From Pictodentalium vernedei (taxonomy: Eukaryota; Mollusca; Scaphopoda; Dentaliida; Dentaliidae): a DNA stretch of 64,000 bases. Below the pieces are notes generated by a model. The model ran no database searches. It was not told the origin of the DNA and saw only the letters and a program-made list of their open reading frames with translations. The position numbers and the translations under genes are program-made. Each line of letters opens with the position of its first letter. Position 1 is the stretch's first letter. Below are positions 55,820-64,000 of the stretch, piece by piece. The stretch is taken from positions 150,048,285 through 150,112,284 of the forward strand of contig CM062293.1 in NCBI GenBank assembly GCA_031216915.1. The letters run 5' to 3'.

Positions 55820-56435
55820 GATCACCGAAGTTTAGCAACGTCGAGCCCGGTCAATCATTGGATGGGTGACCGTCTGAGCGATCAATTCGGACTCCCGTGT
55901 TGTGGCCTTGGGCAAGGCACTTAACCCCGACTGTCCAAATGGGGGCACGATGACGCCGTATACTGAGGCGTACTACACGTCGATGGTACGATGTTTTCAA
56001 CCAATCTAACCCTGCCTGTGCTGCAGTGCGGAGTTACGATGTTGGGGAGCTGGCAGCTGCTCGTCGTGGCTCGGTTGTTCTCTCCGGGTACTCCGACTTC
56101 CTCCACCCGTAAAACTGCCACGGTCATGATTAGCCATTGTGCATAAGTATATGACCTTAACCCTTTACCCAACGAATCGCCCGCATCCGCCCGCGTAATA
56201 TGCAAATTCAGCAGTTGAAAAAATATTGTATTTAAAAAAATTTCAACAAAACCATATCCTGTGAACCCTCATTGGAACGAGCTCGACGAGCTCGTTCCAA
56301 CGAGGGGTCACATGATATGGTTTTGTTGCATTTTTTTTAAAAATTAAAAAAATATAATATTTAAAATAATAAATTTTGATATCGTCTGCGGTGGATAAAG
56401 GGTTTTAAAGACCAATAAATAAATAAATAATAAAT
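55820..56435 (+). mobile_element. 5S rRNA-headed SINE (S4), tail split by a family B MITE
   Basis: Head: GTCAGATCACCGAAGTTTAG, AACGTCGAGCCCGGTCAATC, TTGGATGGGTGACCGTCTGA, matching the 3' half of 5S rRNA. Body: GGCCTTGGGCAAGGCACTTA, CCAAATGGGGGCACGATGAC, CTCTCCGGGTACTCCGACTT. 3' region: GATTAGCCATTGTGCATAAG, ATGACC; the tail AAAGACCAATAAATAAATAA resumes at 56405 beyond the MITE. It is a full chimera of 5S head, shared core and shared tail. Confidence 0.87.
56157..56408 (+). mobile_element. Family B TTAA MITE nested in SINE S4
   Basis: TTAA at 56157-56160 and 56405-56408. Left CCCTTTACCCAACGAATCGC, right CTGCGGTGGATAAAGGGTT (two extra T). Core palindrome around GAACGAGCTCGACGAGCTCG. Confidence 0.87.
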
Positions 56436-56799
56436 ATTAAGGGTAAAGAGGTGGTTCACATGTATAGCCTTCACACAAAATATATTCGCACCCCACAGAG
56501 CAACATATTCTAGAACAAACTGCTCAAGTAAAGGGTTAGGATGGAGTTCGTTTTCTTTCCCTTGCCACACACACTGTGACACCTATTGCAAATTCGAGGA
56601 AATGAATACCGTCAACTTGCAGTGATTTTTTTTTCTTGATAATAGGATATAAAATATATGTATCCAACCATAAGCAACCATAAACTTGATGCCCACATGC
56701 TGGTTGATATATTCCTGCGAATATAACTGTCCCGACTGTTGAGAAAAATGCTTTGATAAAATATGATTTTTATTTACCTCTTTACTCAACACAAATATT
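56436..56799. other. Unassigned DNA
   Basis: No feature recognised. Confidence 0.4.
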
Positions 56800-57012
56800 C
56801 GCCGGGAAGTAGAGAAGTTCTTGTTTTTACTGTGGTTGGAAAGGTCTGCTCTGTCGTAAAATAGCATCGTTAACTTACGCCCGGGCGCGAGCCCTGTAAG
56901 GTAGGCAATAGTTTTTTAAACGATTGACTCAACAATTTTGCTTTATAATTCTGAGTGGTCGTGATATAGCCACAGATACCAGAAGTGACTTTAAGCCCTA
57001 ATAAACAAATAA
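56800..57012 (+). mobile_element. SINE-2 copy i
   Basis: CGCCGGGAAGTAGAGAAGTT, GTCTGCTCTGTCGTAAAATA, TAAACGATTGACTCAACAAT, AAGTGACTTTAAGCCCTAAT and a short tail AATAAACAAATAA. Confidence 0.65.
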
Positions 57013-57248
57013 CGTTTTAATACATCACCAAACACGGTTTAATCCAGTTTAGTCCCCCCAACCCCCCGAGCAAAATGCCTCTCAAAAATTATTTTTATAA
57101 TTTTTTCTTTACCAAAATCGAAGTTTAAAATATCGAAATTTCAAGCAGCAATTTTCCCATATAATGAAACGAGGAATTCAAGCAGTTCAATCAAGAGTGA
57201 AAGAGTTCAGTAAGCTCTGTTAAACAAGATTAAATTGGTTATAGTCAA

Positions 57249-57720
57249 GGGACCAGTACTATAAAACTTTCCCCTGCGGGAACCCCGGGAAGTGAAGCAT
57301 TGCTTGTTTACTGTGGTACACAAGCTCTGTTTCACTGGTATAATAGGACCCAGTCACTAATGCTTGGGGTGCGAGTCTTCTAAAAAGGCAGTATGGGGTA
57401 TAAACGATTGACTGACCGTGACTTTATCTCCATGTTGTGATCATGATTGGCCATTATGCAGAGTATGTGACCTTAAACGCCAATAAATAAATAAATACTT
57501 TAAAACTTTTACAATTGTATTTTCTAGAATTGTATTTCCTAGTTATGAGTTCAAATGGGTTAAAATGATCCACTAGAATTTTCAAAGATCTGGCAATTTG
57601 CCAGTTGGCAAATTACCATATCTTTTAACATGCTAATGATTCGTTTTATTCAGTTATATTAATAGGTAGAAAATTTAATTCTAGAAAATACAATTGTAAT
57701 TTTTTTTAGTATTGGCTCCC
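57249..57720. mobile_element. Family H MITE, nested in G and hosting a SINE-2
   Basis: Left end GGGACCAGTACTATAAAAC, right end TTTTAGTATTGGCTCCC. The centre pairs GGCAATTTGCCAGTTGGCAA with AATTACCATATC. The left arm is broken by a SINE at 57271. Confidence 0.8.
57271..57498 (+). mobile_element. SINE-2 copy j inserted in family H
   Basis: Starts CCCCTGCGGGAACCCCGGGA, ends ACGCCAATAAATAAATAAAT. The H sequence TAAAACTTT occurs on both sides (57262-57270 and 57501-57509) as target duplication. Confidence 0.87.
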
Positions 57721-57908
57721 GAGTTCATAATGAGAAAACTTTACATTGAAAGTTTATTATTTTGCCATCGGTGTCAATGGGGTAAATGCAGGCATGAAAC
57801 TGAAAATAAACTGAAATTGTGCTTGCATGAGGGGAAATATATCAAAATCCTCCATAATGCCTCCAATTGTATGATAACCAATTTGTAAAGCTGGGATGGG
57901 GCCTGTTT

Positions 57909-57969
57909 ATTTCTTTGAATTCACATGAAAATGGTCTGAAAGACCATTTTCATGTGAATTCAAAGAAAT
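57909..57969. repeat. 61 bp perfect-stem hairpin
   Basis: ATTTCTTTGAATTCACATGA pairs exactly with TCATGTGAATTCAAAGAAAT; the inner stem AAATGGTCT continues to a 3-4 base loop. Confidence 0.85.
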
Positions 57970-58129
57970 AAAAAAATTTAAAAGTTCGAAAAAGACTGAA
58001 ATCCGATAAAAAACTGAAAAATCTCATCCCTGAAATGTTAAAGTTTTGAAGGTATGAGTGGCAATGACGCATCTTTCAAACAGACTCACTTGAGTCGTCT
58101 ATGACTCATTTGTTCTTTATCTCCAACTT

Positions 58130-58365
58130 ACTAACCTTGCACTAGCCGGGTAAGTACCGGGTGAAGGTCAACGTAGCGTTGTCGTTCCTTACACCTTAGC
58201 GCACACAAAGCTACCGTGCTCCCACACAGGCACTAGACATTCGCAAAAGAAGTGCATGTTATGCCAAAGGAAACAACGCAGATGGCACGTGTTAGGATTC
58301 GAACGTCGACTTTTCAATGCCAAGTCCAATATTCTAACCAATGGGCCAGCGCGGACCCGACTCGT
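58130..58365 (-). mobile_element. tRNA-headed SINE (S7), diverged
   Basis: Minus strand: GTCCGCGCTGGCCCATTGGT head, GACGTTCGAATCCTAAC as B box, then TGCGTTGTTTCCTTTGGCAT. The central domain is diverged and the tail is not seen. Confidence 0.7.
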
Positions 58366-59016
58366 GAAAGGAGAGCTCTCGTTGAGTGAGTTTAGGCAGC
58401 AAGATTGGAAGCAGGAAAAATTTTGTACTTTGCGATGCGAGTAATACAACTGTGTAATAGCGATTTAGTCAATAGCTTTTCGTTTAATATGATGTCAGCA
58501 ATTCTTGCCTTGCTGTAGAGCAAAGATACTAATCAACCATTCTAAGTCCAGCATGCAAGCGGAAACATGAAATCATTGCTTATAATTTTGAGGAAAGCGG
58601 TCGTTGCGTTAATCCTTTATCCTATAAGATTAAGGGCGACATGTGCAAAGCATTTATTGAATAACTAAACAGTTGCATTTTGCTTCAACTGCCTTTTTGC
58701 CGCTAAACGTGGGGATTCATTTCTTTGAAGTGAACTTGTGGTGAACCACAGAATATTAGTTCGCAAGCTTAAAAATGAATGATTTGCATCACTTAACGAC
58801 ATTGTTGCGTTTTGTGGATCAAATGTTTGACATGTTTACATTTCTGGCAACCAAGCTTCACCGCAATTTTAATATGTTTATTTAAATGAAAATGTGTTGA
58901 AATATCTAACGTTAGTGTTTCATGAATTGGAAACGGCAGCCCGACACAGAAAACAGAACTCTTCTAGACATTCTAGAACTTCGTCTGCACACTCCTGTTA
59001 TTATTCATTTCAGAAC
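58366..59016. other. Unassigned DNA with a family A end
   Basis: GTTAATCCTTTATCCTATAA at 58612 followed by ACATGTGCAAAGCATTTATTG may be a decayed end of a TTAA MITE. No gene recognised. Confidence 0.4.
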
Positions 59017-59073
59017 GGAGCCAGTCCTAGAAAACTTTTATAAATGTATATTTCAGAACTGTATTTTTTCTCT

Positions 59074-59314
59074 TTAACTCTTTCAACACTAGAGGCCGCT
59101 TTTCCGGTCGAGGAACACGACACGTCATAATTTCATTAAGTAGGATGGCTGCTAAGTGAACGTGTGTGGTAGAACAATTAATATTTTCAACGTGCAGCCT
59201 TCAGGCTGCACGTTGAAAATATTAATTGCTCTACCCCCAAATAATGGATATGGACTTTTCCAATGTCTGCCATTTAACTGTCATGGAAGATACCACCAGT
59301 GTTGAAAGGGTTAT
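59074..59314. mobile_element. Family E TTAA MITE nested in family H
   Basis: TTAA at 59074-59077, TTAT at 59311-59314. Ends CTCTTTCAACACTAGAGG and CACCAGTGTTGAAAGGG. Core GTGCAGCCTTCAGGCTGCAC. Confidence 0.85.
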
Positions 59315-59331
59315 CTATAAATGGTTGAAAT

Positions 59332-59676
59332 GGGGGTGTGGTTGTTCGGTGGTTACGGTATTGGATTTCAAACCGAACTGTCCACGGCTCGATTCAAATC
59401 AGGGGTAACTGCGTTGTATCTTTGGACAAAGCACCTAATCCCGGTTTCCCACGTGGGGCACAGTGGCGCTGTGTTCTAAGACGGACTGCAGGTCTATGGT
59501 GCACCTGTCTTCAACCATTGCTAATCCTGCTTGTGTGGAGTTGGTACGTTGGGGAGTCTGACAGCTGCTCGGTGGTTCTATCCGGGTACTGAGGCTTTCT
59601 CCACACGTAAAACGGTCCGACACGAGGTGACCTTCTATATAGAAAGTGCCGTTAACCCCCAATGAATAAATTAATA
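59332..59676 (+). mobile_element. tRNA-headed SINE (S8) with 15 bp target duplication
   Basis: Head GGTGTGGTTGTTCGGTGGTT with GGCTCGATTCAAATC as decayed B box; body TATCTTTGGACAAAGCACCT, CACGTGGGGCACAGTGG; tail CCGTTAACCCCCAATGAATA. ATAAATGGTTGAAAT (59317-59331) and ATAAATGGCTGAAAT (59677-59691) are the duplicated target, which is H sequence. Confidence 0.88.
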
Positions 59677-59838
59677 ATAAATGGCTGAAATAAATCATTA
59701 GAGTTTGAAAAGACGTGGCAATTTACCTACCTATAAATTGCCACGTCTTCACAAATGCTGATGGTTCATTTCGGTAACTGGTAGAAAAAATACAATTCTG
59801 GAAAATACAGTTGTAAACGATTCAAAGAACTGGTCCCG

Positions 59839-60051
59839 GGAAACATTGCCTTGTTACTCATTGAATACAATTTCTCGTTGTCAGTTCACTGGCGTAACTG
59901 GGTGGCGTGGTGTTACACGCGCAGTTGGTCTCGTGCAAGGCAAGCAGGGGTCTGTTGCTGATTGAGGATATTGGGTTTCCAGCATGACCAATTTTGAATC
60001 CTGTACGTGCTAATTAAATAAGAAGTTGGGAAGCCCATGAATCACGTACAT
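59839..60051. other. Unassigned DNA
   Basis: No feature recognised. Confidence 0.4.
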
Positions 60052-60610
60052 GTATTTATTACACGCCTGTTCTATGAAATCCCCATCTATAGCAGTACTA
60101 AACCATGCGGAAAAATGAAAATCTGTTCCGCACATATGTACCGGAAGGAAATCGTTGACGGACTATTTTTAAATAGAAGCGAAATTTCACTGACATTTTC
60201 TACAAATCGTGCACCGCAATTACAATTTAAATCGCTAGCGATAGCTAAACTTAGTAACATGGGTTCCCCTAGAAAATTTGGTTGGCGATAAAATGCGCTC
60301 GTTTTGTTGATAGTTCGTCCTCTGAGTTCCAATGTGTTCATGTGCCTACTGGCACATAGAACACATTGGAACGCGGAGGACAAGTTGTCAAATGAATTGC
60401 TGAGTGTCCTTCTAATAATTGCTTTTATAGACGTGAGGGCGTGTAATAAACACAGAACGACACACGCGTGTGAATGGGTTAATCGATATGGCACTTGTGC
60501 TCATCGCGGAAGGATAAAACTCGAGGCCTACGGCCTCTCGTTTAATCCTTCCGAGCTGGCACTCGTGCCATATCGATTAACCCATTCAGAAGCGTGTGTC
60601 GTTCTGTGTA
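60052..60610 (+). repeat. Repeat K, copy 2, with palindrome insertion and foldback end
   Basis: It aligns with 42591-43060 in the same order. Two differences: a 67 bp palindrome at 60316-60382, absent at the matching place in copy 1, and a right end that folds back on itself (60450-60609: CACAGAACGACACACGCGTG pairs with its complement; TGGGTTAATCGATATGGCAC likewise). Copy 1 has only one arm of that foldback. Confidence 0.75.
60316..60382. mobile_element. 67 bp palindrome inserted in repeat K
   Basis: CGTCCTCTGAGTTCCAATGT pairs with ACATTGGAACGCGGAGGACA. AGTT lies on both sides (60312-60315, 60383-60386), while copy 1 of K reads GATAGTTGCCAAATG without it. It is therefore an insertion with a likely 4 bp target duplication. 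Confidence 0.78.
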
Positions 60611-61605
60611 TTTATCTAAAAACAAATTCCTAGTTTGTTTTTATCTATAATCCCCATTGACAAATATTCCATATTCTTCTAAGAACGCATATCTTGATGA
60701 TGTAGCTGGAGGATTCCTTCATTCTGGACTTGAGTCATGACTATAGGGACAAATTAGGTTTACACCCCGAATCGGTCATCTTCGGGATGCCCCGGGTCGT
60801 CACATCTATTTTCTATTTTTTTTATTTTCAGAACCAGGTGCGGAGATATCAGGAGCGGCAATATGAGGAGGTCTATTCCCTCCCAATTTTAAACTTGGGA
60901 TGTGAAGTGTAGTTGATCCCTTGGCGTTTAGTGTACTGGTGAAATATATCATTATTGATCATGCTGATAGTGAATAGCTGCTTGGTGTAGGGTTGGGGGG
61001 GGGGGGGTAGTTAAATATCAAAAACAGAGAGTGGGGAGCGGTGAAGGTGCTACTGTGACTTAGCATGTGCATGACGTAACCACCAACATCTGTCTTGAAA
61101 TGGCTCTGAAACCCATCGCATCATATTTCTTGAAAAGTAGAGCAAAAACACTCTCGCCATGCATTAGTATTAGTCAGGACATTGTTGACGTTATCCCGAT
61201 CTCTCATTTCAATCCAGGGAAGTGAGAGGTGGGGGTAACATCTGAAGGATCCTGATTGGGACTACACCCAAACATGATTTAGACCTTCGGTGATTCCATG
61301 AACGCCGTATCAATCACTACTCACTCTTCTCCATCCGCACCCCTCCCGCCCACCACACACACATACACAAACACTTTTTTTTATTTTATGTGATCGCGCC
61401 CGTGTGGGGCCAATGCAACCTCTTAGAGAAGGGAACGATTGCCTTGTATGAAAAAAACAGTAATCGGATAATATGAATGAAGTATCTATAAAATTTTTTA
61501 ACGTTTTACTGACGCAATTTGAGACGATGGTAACAAGATCTCTATTTCAGAACAATTATAACAGTTGTTTTCGTTTAAAACCTACCTTATGTGCTGACGA
61601 GCTTG
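60611..61605. other. Unassigned DNA
   Basis: A G-run at about 60997-61007. No gene recognised. Confidence 0.4.
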
Positions 61606-61821
61606 TTAACCCTTTGAATCCGAAAGTTCGCTCTTCCGGCCAGGAGCATGATACTTCATAATTTCATTAAGTAGGATGGCTGCTTAAGTGAACGTATGGG
61701 GTAGACCAGTCAATATTTTCAACATGCACGTTGAAAATATTAATTGGTCTATCCCCAAATAATGAATATGGAGTCTTCCAATTGCTGCCAGTGAAGATAC
61801 CACCAATGTTCAAAGGGTTAG
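61606..61821. mobile_element. Family E TTAA hairpin MITE
   Basis: TTAA at 61606-61609, TTAG at 61818-61821. Ends CCCTTTGAATCCGAAAG and CACCAATGTTCAAAGGG. The core palindrome is shortened to CAACATGCACGTTGAAAATA. GAGGGAAAAGACAAAA is duplicated just after the right end. Confidence 0.82.
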
Positions 61822-62999
61822 AGGGAAAAGACAAAAAGTTAGAGGGAAAAGACAAAAGTTATGCTTTGAAAGTGAAAAACTGGGAATTTGTGTTTAGAAT
61901 TTCTGATATACGATGCGGATGGCTTTGGCCGATTTTATTCGTGAATTTCAATTTGTTTACCAAGAATAAATAAATAAATAAATAATTATTTTTTTTGTCC
62001 TTGCTTTTCAATTTGCTTGTTATGTTTTGTTTTGTTTTTTTGCCCTTGGCATCCTTTTTTTTTTCTTTTTTTTTTTTTTCTTTTCTGACTTTCATTCATA
62101 TCATGCCCATGCATGATCTTTCGTCCAGATCATTCGTCTCAGGGCCATTTGCAATGTTTCAAAAAAAGAAAGACAAAAATGGAAGTTATTTTTTTTTTCT
62201 TTTTTTCTAGTTCATAAACAACTGGTGAATTTATTTATTCGCTTTGCTGGGTAAAAAATTCATTCGGACCACCTTAACAAAAACAAACGCTGTGATAGAT
62301 TATTCCGCCTTTTTGGACGTTACATTTGAAGACCGCTCGCGTTACATTGAAAGTGAGACGTCGCGTTTTTTCATTCAAGAGACAGATTTTAAGGAAAGAC
62401 ATTTTCGGAGAAAACTGTTACTGTCAGGGTGGTTTTTTTTAAATTTCTTGTCGTACTGAATGTAGCAGCGGTTCTGTGTACTGTGATACACCATGTTACC
62501 GGGAGTATTGCCAAATAATATTGCTTTCTTCATGATGAACGTTGAACACCACTACCTGAATGGTAAATGCCAGAAGCGATCCAAGGCTTTGTTCCACGGG
62601 ATGCAATAAAAATGACATCTTGAATCAATACCGTTAATTTTCAATAAGATGTTGCAAGTTTGCACAAAATACTGTCATTTTGTAACGAAACTTCATTTTC
62701 CTGTCGTTGAACCCGGTAAACTAATCGTGTTTCCTTCTAATTGGAAAGACTCTAGAGAGCATGTTAGAAGGAATGCATGAATTCTGATTTTCTAAATTAA
62801 AATGAATTGCAGCTTCCAACGGTACTACGTGAGAATAATACTTACGGATCAGAACGTTCTGTTAACCCCCATCCTGATAAATAGACAAGGTTCCTTCAAC
62901 GCTATACATGAAATATTCCATTGAAATTTTGCTCTTTCTTCTTTTTTTTTAGCTTACACCCTCTCATTATTTGTTTGGTTTGTTGTGTTTGGGGTTTAT
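61822..62999. other. Unassigned DNA, T-rich in part
   Basis: (AAAT)n at about 61967-61986, T-rich low complexity at about 62030-62095 and 62185-62207. No gene recognised. Confidence 0.45.
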
Positions 63000-63215
63000 A
63001 GACACTTTCAACAGCTAGGGTGGCATCGAGTTGGATAGTTTTACGGGTGGAGGAAGCGAGAGTACCTGCAAAGTACCACCGAGCAGCTGTCAGCAACAGT
63101 TCGTCTTAGTACACAGCGCCATCGTGTTCCCACGCGGGCAGTCGGGAGTGTCCTGTCCAACGACACAACACAGTTACCGCAAGTGAGGATCGAACTCTCG
63201 ACTTGAGACCCCTCA
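63000..63215 (-). mobile_element. tRNA-headed SINE (S9), partial
   Basis: Minus strand: GAGTTCGATCCTCACTTGCG, AACTGTGTTGTGTCGTTGGA, CTTCCTCCACCCGTAAAACT. A deletion shortens the body; the 5' end of the head is missing. Confidence 0.75.
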
Positions 63216-63238
63216 TTGGAACGGGCCCCTCGACTAAC

Positions 63239-63310
63239 ACGTAACTAAACAATAGCTTGTTTTTCCGAGCCATATATGGCTCGGAAAAAACAAACTATTG
63301 TATAGTTACG
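63239..63310. repeat. 72 bp hairpin
   Basis: ACGTAACTAAACAATAGCTT pairs with AAACTATTGTATAGTTACGT; the inner stem TTTTTCCGAGCCATATATGG is symmetrical. Flanks (CCCCTCATTGGAACGGG before, GTCAAAGGGTTAA after) suggest the core of a decayed TTAA MITE. Confidence 0.75.
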
Positions 63311-63391
63311 TATTGCAAATAATTGTTACTGTCGCTTGTTACTGTCGTTTGTGTAGTCAAAGGGTTAATAAATAGTCATCCTTTGAACCCG

Positions 63392-63610
63392 TCACCCCCG
63401 TAGGAATACCAGAAATTGGAACAGCGCATGTTTATTTTACTGGTTCTTTACTGGTAAAATAGGATCCGAAACTAACACCTAGGGTGGAAATCCTCTAAAA
63501 TGGGAAGACTGGGTATAAATGGTTGTCTAAACTTGACTTCATCCACAGGTTGCGCTCATGAGAAAGCCAAAGATGCCGAAAATGACCTTAAACACTAATA
63601 AATAAATAAA
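63392..63610 (+). mobile_element. SINE-2 copy k with target duplication
   Basis: ACCCCCGTAGGAATACCAGA, TTTACTGGTAAAATAGGATC, CTCTAAAATGGGAAGACTGG, AATGACCTTAAACACTAATA tail. TTTGAACCCG lies before (63382-63391) and after (63611-63620). Confidence 0.85.
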
Positions 63611-63674
63611 TTTGAACCCGGCATGTACATTAACGAGTCAGCCTCATGATTTTTTTATTAGAATTCAATAAGGC

Positions 63675-63822
63675 GCCAATGGTACGCATGTCTTAAATCG
63701 ATGCTAACCCTGTTTGGAGTTGGAGAGTCCGCCAGTTACTCGCCGCTGCTCTATAGTTCTCCGGCTTTCTGCACCCTTAAAACTATATGACTCGATATGA
63801 CCCTGGCTGTTGAAATCTTTTT
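63675..63822 (+). mobile_element. SINE 3' part (S10), ended by a family A MITE
   Basis: CCAATGGTACGCATGTCTTA, GCTAACCCTGTTTGGAGTTG, AGTCCGCCAGTTACTCGCCG, CCGGCTTTCTGCACCCTTAA, GACCCTGGCTGTTG. The body matches S1 from its middle on; the tail is replaced at 63823 by the A element. Confidence 0.72.
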
Positions 63823-64000
63823 TTAACCCTTTACTCAACGTAACTGTAAAAACCGGCCAGCGTTATTCCAAAAATCGCCAATTAATTTTCATTATTTGTT
63901 TATTTTTTGTCTCAAAAACATAGGTTATTACCCCTCATCGGAACGAGCTCGACGAGCTCGTTCCAATGAGGGGTCATAACCTATGTATTTGAGACAAAAA
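63823..64000 (+). mobile_element. Family A TTAA MITE, cut by the window end
   Basis: TTAA at 63823-63826, CCCTTTACTCAACGTAACTG, then AATCGCCAATTAATTTTCAT and the palindrome around ACGAGCTCGACGAGCTCGT. The right end is outside the window. Confidence 0.85.

Larger units (their letters stand above)
57112..57790. mobile_element. Family G MITE split by family H
   Basis: Left part 57112-57248: AAAATATCGAAATTTCAAGC, TTTTCCCATATAATGAAACG, AACAAGATTAAATTGGTTAT. Right part 57721-57790: GAGTTCATAATGAGAAAACT, TATTTTGCCATCGGTGTCAA, TGGGGTAAA. The G arm is interrupted by H (57249-57720). Confidence 0.7.
59017..59838. mobile_element. Family H MITE hosting a family E MITE and a SINE
   Basis: Left arm 59017-59073: GGAGCCAGTCCTAGAAAACT, AGAACTGTATTTTTTC. 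Middle and right arm from 59692: AATCATTAGAGTTTGAAAAG, GTGGCAATTTACC, AATTGCCACGTCTTCACAAA, AGAACTGGTCCC. Removing E and the SINE leaves about 240 bp, the size of H at 17118. Confidence 0.78.

Noticed and set aside
57909-57969. Rho-independent terminator
   Set aside because: The organism is eukaryotic by its repeats, there is no upstream gene, and no T-run follows the stem.

Overview
The window looks like intergenic or intronic DNA of a marine invertebrate animal, and I found no host protein-coding gene that I can defend. It is AT-rich, has eukaryotic transposon classes and no bacterial gene density, and every open frame is short. The guess of a lophotrochozoan (mollusc or relative) rests only on the style of the repeats: GTCCGTC-headed internally tandem elements, 5S- and tRNA-headed SINEs with AATAAATA tails, and many palindromic MITEs. 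It is an inference, not a match.

Most recognisable sequence is mobile. Six families of 200-250 bp hairpin MITEs (called A, B, E, F, F' and G here) sit in TTAA or decayed TTAA sites. Most begin near CCCTTT and end near AAAGGG, the signature of piggyBac-type non-autonomous elements. Family D is a TA-flanked hairpin MITE with CAGT-like ends. Family H begins GGGNCCARTACTATAAAAC. One hAT-like 636 bp element has an 8 bp target duplication. Two decayed Tc1-like DD34E elements share their terminal repeats. A 5'-truncated LINE (LINE-A) is split by a second, CR1/L2-like LINE (LINE-B).

SINEs come in three kinds: tRNA-headed (S1, S2, S5-S10), 5S rRNA-headed (S3, S4), and a headless ~220 bp family (SINE-2) with good target duplications. 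They share an AATAAATA tail, and tRNA- and 5S-headed copies share a central block. Two tandem structures stand out: a 166 bp-period element (48.2-50.7 kb) and a 59 bp minisatellite (33.2-33.8 kb) with inverted fragments 3-5 kb away. Two copies of a ~500 bp repeat K (42.6 and 60.05 kb) act as filled and empty sites for smaller palindromes.

Layout: 1-8 kb nested D/E/A MITEs and SINEs; 9.5-13.1 kb LINE nest and Tc1 copy 1; 13-32 kb scattered MITEs and SINEs in unassigned DNA; 33-39 kb minisatellite, Tc1 copy 2, SINE and long hairpins; 41-47.4 kb MITEs, repeat K, hAT-like element; 48-51 kb tandem element; 52-64 kb densest nesting. Nothing here works as a pathway. The biology is layered transposition, and insertion order can be read from the sequence. 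All family letters are mine; no database was consulted.
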